Assembly: GCF_900113335.1 (NCBI RefSeq)
Contig: NZ_FOOX01000003.1
Coordinates: 186,001 to 250,000 of the forward strand
Source: Desulfotruncus arcticus DSM 17038
Lineage (GTDB): Bacteria; Bacillota; Desulfotomaculia; Desulfotomaculales; Desulfallaceae
Direction of reading: 5' to 3'
Length of the DNA: 64,000 nt
Part shown: positions 63,308 to 64,000 of the stretch, one piece after another
Layout of the letters: every line of letters starts with the position of its first letter
Numbering within the stretch: position 1 is the stretch's first letter
Program-made: the position numbers and the translations under genes
Notes under the pieces: generated by a model
Told to the model about the DNA's origin: nothing
Database searches by the model: none
What the model saw: the letters and a program-made list of their open reading frames with translations, nothing else

Positions 63308-64000
63308 ATGATAATAAATAAGAAACAGTTTATCACCGGCATTGTGTTGCTGTTAATCTTCACTGCGGTTTTTATAACTATAATGAGTCCTTTAGCTAAT
63401 GGTAAAACGCTGGTCCAGGCAGCCGATGATTTGTTCAACCAGCTTACCAAAGGGTCAACCTACATTATTCCCAAGGTTATCGATAATGCGGCAAAATTTG
63501 AAGGCACCAGCTTCCAGGTTTCAGTGAAAGCTGAAAGCCTGGAAGATGCAGAAAAGTATGCCAAAGTTTTTTCAGCAGCCGGTGCGCAAGTTACCTCCGA
63601 CGGCGGCAATGTTAATATCAATGGCGATTTGGGCAAAGTGTCCGTAGCAGCATTAAAAGATGCAGATGTTGAATTTCAAAACAATGGCGCCCAACTAAAG
63701 AGTGAGTACGGCATGGAGTCCAGGGAAGTTATCTATTGCTGGTATAACGGTATTAAAGCATTAAGTGCCCAGTATAAACTGGATAATAAAGTAGCGGAAC
63801 TGGGTCTGGTTAATGATGTAATGACAAAAGGACTTGAGCCGGCTTATAATTTCGAAGGCATTCAAGCCGTAAATGTTAAGGAAAGAAGCGGAATCACAAC
63901 TTTTATGCTGCTGTTTTACGTGCTATACACGATTCTGTATGGATTTGCGATAATGTTCATCTTTGAAGGGTTGGGTATTGTTGCTTCATCACACGGTGAA
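63308..64000 (+). CDS. Unknown bitopic membrane protein beside TSUP gene (truncated by window end)
   Basis: 231 residues visible, no stop before the window ends. ATG 63308 is preceded by AAAGGGGGTG. N-terminal helix FITGIVLLLIFTAVFITIM, an extracytoplasmic region of ~165 residues (LVQAADDLFNQLTKGSTYII), then TTFMLLFYVLYTILYGFAIM. Resembles uncharacterised proteins found beside TSUP transporters in sulfate reducers, which suggests an accessory subunit; that is inference. Confidence 0.7.
   Translation, partial: MIINKKQFITGIVLLLIFTAVFITIMSPLANGKTLVQAADDLFNQLTKGSTYIIPKVIDNAAKFEGTSFQVSVKAESLEDAEKYAKVFSAAGAQVTSDGGNVNINGDLGKVSVAALKDADVEFQNNGAQLKSEYGMESREVIYCWYNGIKALSAQYKLDNKVAELGLVNDVMTKGLEPAYNFEGIQAVNVKERSGITTFMLLFYVLYTILYGFAIMFIFEGLGIVASSHGE

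Noticed and set aside
1..64000. tRNA, rRNA or CRISPR loci
   Set aside because: None recognised by eye on either strand; a tRNA search tool was not available.

Overview
The window reads as chromosome of a Gram-positive, spore-forming-type sulfate reducer of the Desulfotomaculum group (Firmicutes, Peptococcaceae). The main evidence is a dissimilatory sulfate-activation locus (sat, aprBA, qmoAB) in which qmoC is replaced by soluble hdrC-hdrB, the arrangement known from Gram-positive sulfate reducers, together with a separate dsrC. Strong Shine-Dalgarno sites, frequent TTG/GTG starts, a T-box leader, a YlbF-family gene and moderate GC agree with this. The species is not named from sequence alone.

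Layout. 1-8 kb: mixed envelope and metabolic genes (SDR-like protein, lytic transglycosylase, SLH-transglutaminase protein, hydrolase, TPR protein, a pair of Gate-domain membrane proteins, NDP-forming acyl-CoA synthetase). 8.1-10.9 kb: an aromatic amino acid operon (aroF, then a PheA with domain order dehydratase-ACT-chorismate mutase) behind a T-box leader that has one sensor part and two terminator modules. 11-17.5 kb: a histidine-kinase-like protein lacking the phospho-acceptor histidine, a DUF151 nuclease-like protein, a stand-alone CBM25-like protein, a nitrilase-family protein, a TtcA-like protein and unknowns. 17.6-20.7 kb: a three-gene NADH-dehydrogenase (NuoE/F/G-like) module with no hydrogenase or formate dehydrogenase beside it. 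20.8-32.6 kb: menG, TetR, acuA-like, a small sulfite-reductase-like ferredoxin, GAPDH, DUF362 ferredoxin, tex, enoyl-CoA hydratase and a fosmidomycin-resistance-type MFS. 33-41 kb: an anion symporter, small redox proteins, a broken RACo-like gene, ferritin-like, ylbF, HAD phosphatase, ABC-F. 41.3-53.5 kb: dsrC, a NifX-like protein, then sat, aprBA, qmoAB, hdrCB. 53.9-64 kb: a run of anion/ion transporters (two near-identical NhaD/ArsB-type, one SLC13-type, one TauE/SafE-type), a CBS-domain protein and a transposase-like gene.

How the genes fit together. Sat activates sulfate to APS, AprBA reduces APS to sulfite, QmoAB with HdrCB feeds electrons to AprBA, and DsrC carries the sulfur at the later sulfite-reduction step (dsrAB is not in the window). 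The transporters downstream plausibly move sulfate, sulfite or sodium/organic anions for this pathway. Several promoters in this half (sat, first NhaD-like gene, transposase-like gene) overlap 18-bp sites resembling the Rex consensus TTGTG-N8-CACAA; similar sites sit upstream of the first SLC13 and the TauE/SafE gene. This suggests NADH/NAD+-responsive control of the whole sulfate-respiration region.

The strongest unexplained structure is a family of four ~120-bp elements (about 2933, 5717, 14750 and 22144), each with two strong hairpins around a conserved core. One copy differs in the first hairpin with compensating changes in both arms. They are candidates for an undescribed structured RNA or non-autonomous mobile element.
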